Assembly (NCBI GenBank): GCA_902797495.1
Contig: CADBTH010000105.1
Coordinates: forward strand, 1 to 6,088
Origin: an uncultured Ruminococcus sp.
GTDB taxonomy: Bacteria; Bacillota; Clostridia; Oscillospirales; CAG-272
DNA: 6,088 nucleotides
Direction: 5' to 3'
Positions 5,282 to 6,088 of the stretch are shown here, one piece after another. The translations under genes were made by a program, and so were the position numbers. Positions within the stretch are counted from its first letter, which is position 1. Each line of letters starts with the position of its first letter. Under the pieces are notes generated by a model. It was not told the DNA's origin, did not search any database, and saw only the letters and a program-made list of their open reading frames with translations.

Positions 5282-6043
5282 ATGACAGACGGTATATATT
5301 CCTCGCTCGCCGGAGTTTACGACGAGCTCAACTCCGAGATCGATTACGGAACGTGGGCTGATTTCATCGTCCGCGTGATCGGAAAATACTCGACGGTACC
5401 CGTTAAACTCGTGCTCGATCTTGGGTGCGGAACGGGCAGGATGACCTTCGCGCTTCGGGACCGCGGATACGACATGACCGGCGTCGACGTCTCTCCCGAA
5501 ATGCTCGCGGAAGCATCTAAGATCTGCCGCAAAAAGAAGATAGACGACGTTCTCCTTCTCTGTCAGGATATGACGGAGTTCGAGCTTTACGGAACGGTCG
5601 ACGCGGCGGTCTGCTGCCTCGACGGCATCAACCATCTGACGAGCGTTTCCGACGCGAGGCGCTGTCTCTCGCTCGTTCACAACTACCTCGTTCCGGACGG
5701 GCTCTTCATCTTCGATCTGAACACGCCTCACAAGTTTGAGACCGTCTACGCAGAGAACGACTACGTGCTCGAGGACGACGGAGTCCTCGTCGCGTGGCAG
5801 AACTCTTACAACGAGAAGACGAAGACGTGCGACTTCTTTATCTCGACCTTCACCGAAAACCCCGACGGCTCGTACTCGAGAGAGGACTCTTTGCAGAGGG
5901 AGCGCTGCTATACGGAACGCTCGATCAAAAAACTCCTCGCCGAGACGGGATTCGAGCTTCTCTTCATCAGCTCCGACTATTCCGATTCGCCCGCCGCCCC
6001 GGACGCCGACCGCTGGTATATCGCCGCAAGGTGTAAAAAATAA
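5282..6043 (+). CDS. Class I SAM-dependent methyltransferase, YqeM-like
   Basis: This is a 253-residue Rossmann-fold methyltransferase. Motif I is VLDLGCGTG (44-52), which binds the methionine part of SAM. GVDVS (67-71) carries the acidic residue D69 for the ribose hydroxyls. CQDM (94-97) carries D96 near the adenine, and VDAAVCCLDGINHL (106-119) is the motif IV strand. The opening SLAGVYDELN...DYGTWADFI and the C-terminal half (strands with CDFFISTFTE, then RCYTERSIKKLLAETGF) resemble the YqeM group of small Firmicutes methyltransferases. The substrate cannot be predicted. AGGAG at 5271-5275, six bases before the ATG, is a strong ribosome binding site. No promoter or terminator is seen between it and lplA, so the two are probably co-transcribed, but a functional tie to lipoate metabolism is not shown. 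Confidence 0.88.
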   Translation: MTDGIYSSLAGVYDELNSEIDYGTWADFIVRVIGKYSTVPVKLVLDLGCGTGRMTFALRDRGYDMTGVDVSPEMLAEASKICRKKKIDDVLLLCQDMTEFELYGTVDAAVCCLDGINHLTSVSDARRCLSLVHNYLVPDGLFIFDLNTPHKFETVYAENDYVLEDDGVLVAWQNSYNEKTKTCDFFISTFTENPDGSYSREDSLQRERCYTERSIKKLLAETGFELLFISSDYSDSPAAPDADRWYIAARCKK

Positions 6044-6064
6044 AATACCTCAAAAGTTTTGAGG
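6035..6064 (-). terminator. Inverted repeat with T-rich tail on the minus strand
   Basis: CCTCAAAA (6048-6055) and TTTTGAGG (6057-6064) are perfect 8-bp complements around one base; the real loop would be larger. On the minus strand the stem is followed by a T-rich tail (complement of 6035-6047), which fits an intrinsic terminator for a convergent gene beyond the right edge. On the plus strand no T run follows at once, but the hairpin sits five bases after the methyltransferase stop and may still mark its 3' end. Confidence 0.5.
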
Positions 6065-6088
6065 GGGTAAAAGGGGGAACTTTTTCAA
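6048..6088. repeat. G-run repeat element cut by the window edge
   Basis: After the hairpin come two blocks, GGGGGTAAAA (6063-6072) and GGGGGAACTTTTT (6073-6085), then CAA at the edge. AAAAGTT (6052-6058) is also the reverse complement of AACTTTT (6078-6084), so a second, longer hairpin is possible that excludes the first. The pattern resembles short intergenic palindromes common in gut Clostridia (from memory). The right half is missing. Confidence 0.4.

Overview
The window looks like chromosomal DNA from an anaerobic, Gram-positive, Clostridia-type bacterium, probably from a gut lineage. Coding DNA is GC-rich while the main intergenic gap is AT-rich. Ribosome binding sites are of the strong AGGAG type. 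Three promoters match the housekeeping sigma-factor consensus closely. The FeoB and the stand-alone E2-like protein resemble clostridial forms that I know from memory. I see no transposase, phage gene, CRISPR array, tRNA or rRNA.

Layout. (1) Positions 1-280, minus strand: the N-terminal part of a secreted protein with a signal peptide and the start of a beta-helix-like region. It has a perfect-consensus promoter (412-440) and a leader of about 124 nt with competing stems. (2) Positions 441-648: an AT-rich gap with a 9-bp inverted repeat and a terminator-like hairpin but no convincing gene. (3) Positions 649-2055, plus strand: an extended -10 promoter, a stand-alone E2/CAT-like acyltransferase-domain protein whose expected catalytic His is Glu, then ruvX by a 4-bp overlap, closed by a strong terminator. 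(4) Positions 2056-4217: feoA and feoB, again joined by a 4-bp overlap, for ferrous iron uptake. (5) Positions 4214-6043: lplA (lipoate-protein ligase) and a class I SAM-dependent methyltransferase. lplA has its own promoter, whose -35 box overlaps the feoB stop codon. (6) Positions 6035-6088: inverted repeats that probably serve as a terminator and continue past the window edge.

Most genes are ordinary housekeeping or iron-uptake functions. The most notable signal is at the feoB/lplA junction. A perfect 9-bp inverted repeat (arms 4223-4231 and 4248-4256) surrounds the lplA -10 box, and its right arm is the lplA Shine-Dalgarno sequence. An mRNA reading through from feoAB would carry both arms and could hide the lplA ribosome binding site. 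An mRNA starting at the lplA promoter (about 4249) would lack the left arm. This suggests that translation of lplA may depend on which promoter made the transcript. It also fixes the lplA start at the TTG at 4264. I found no clear sign of a larger undescribed gene system.
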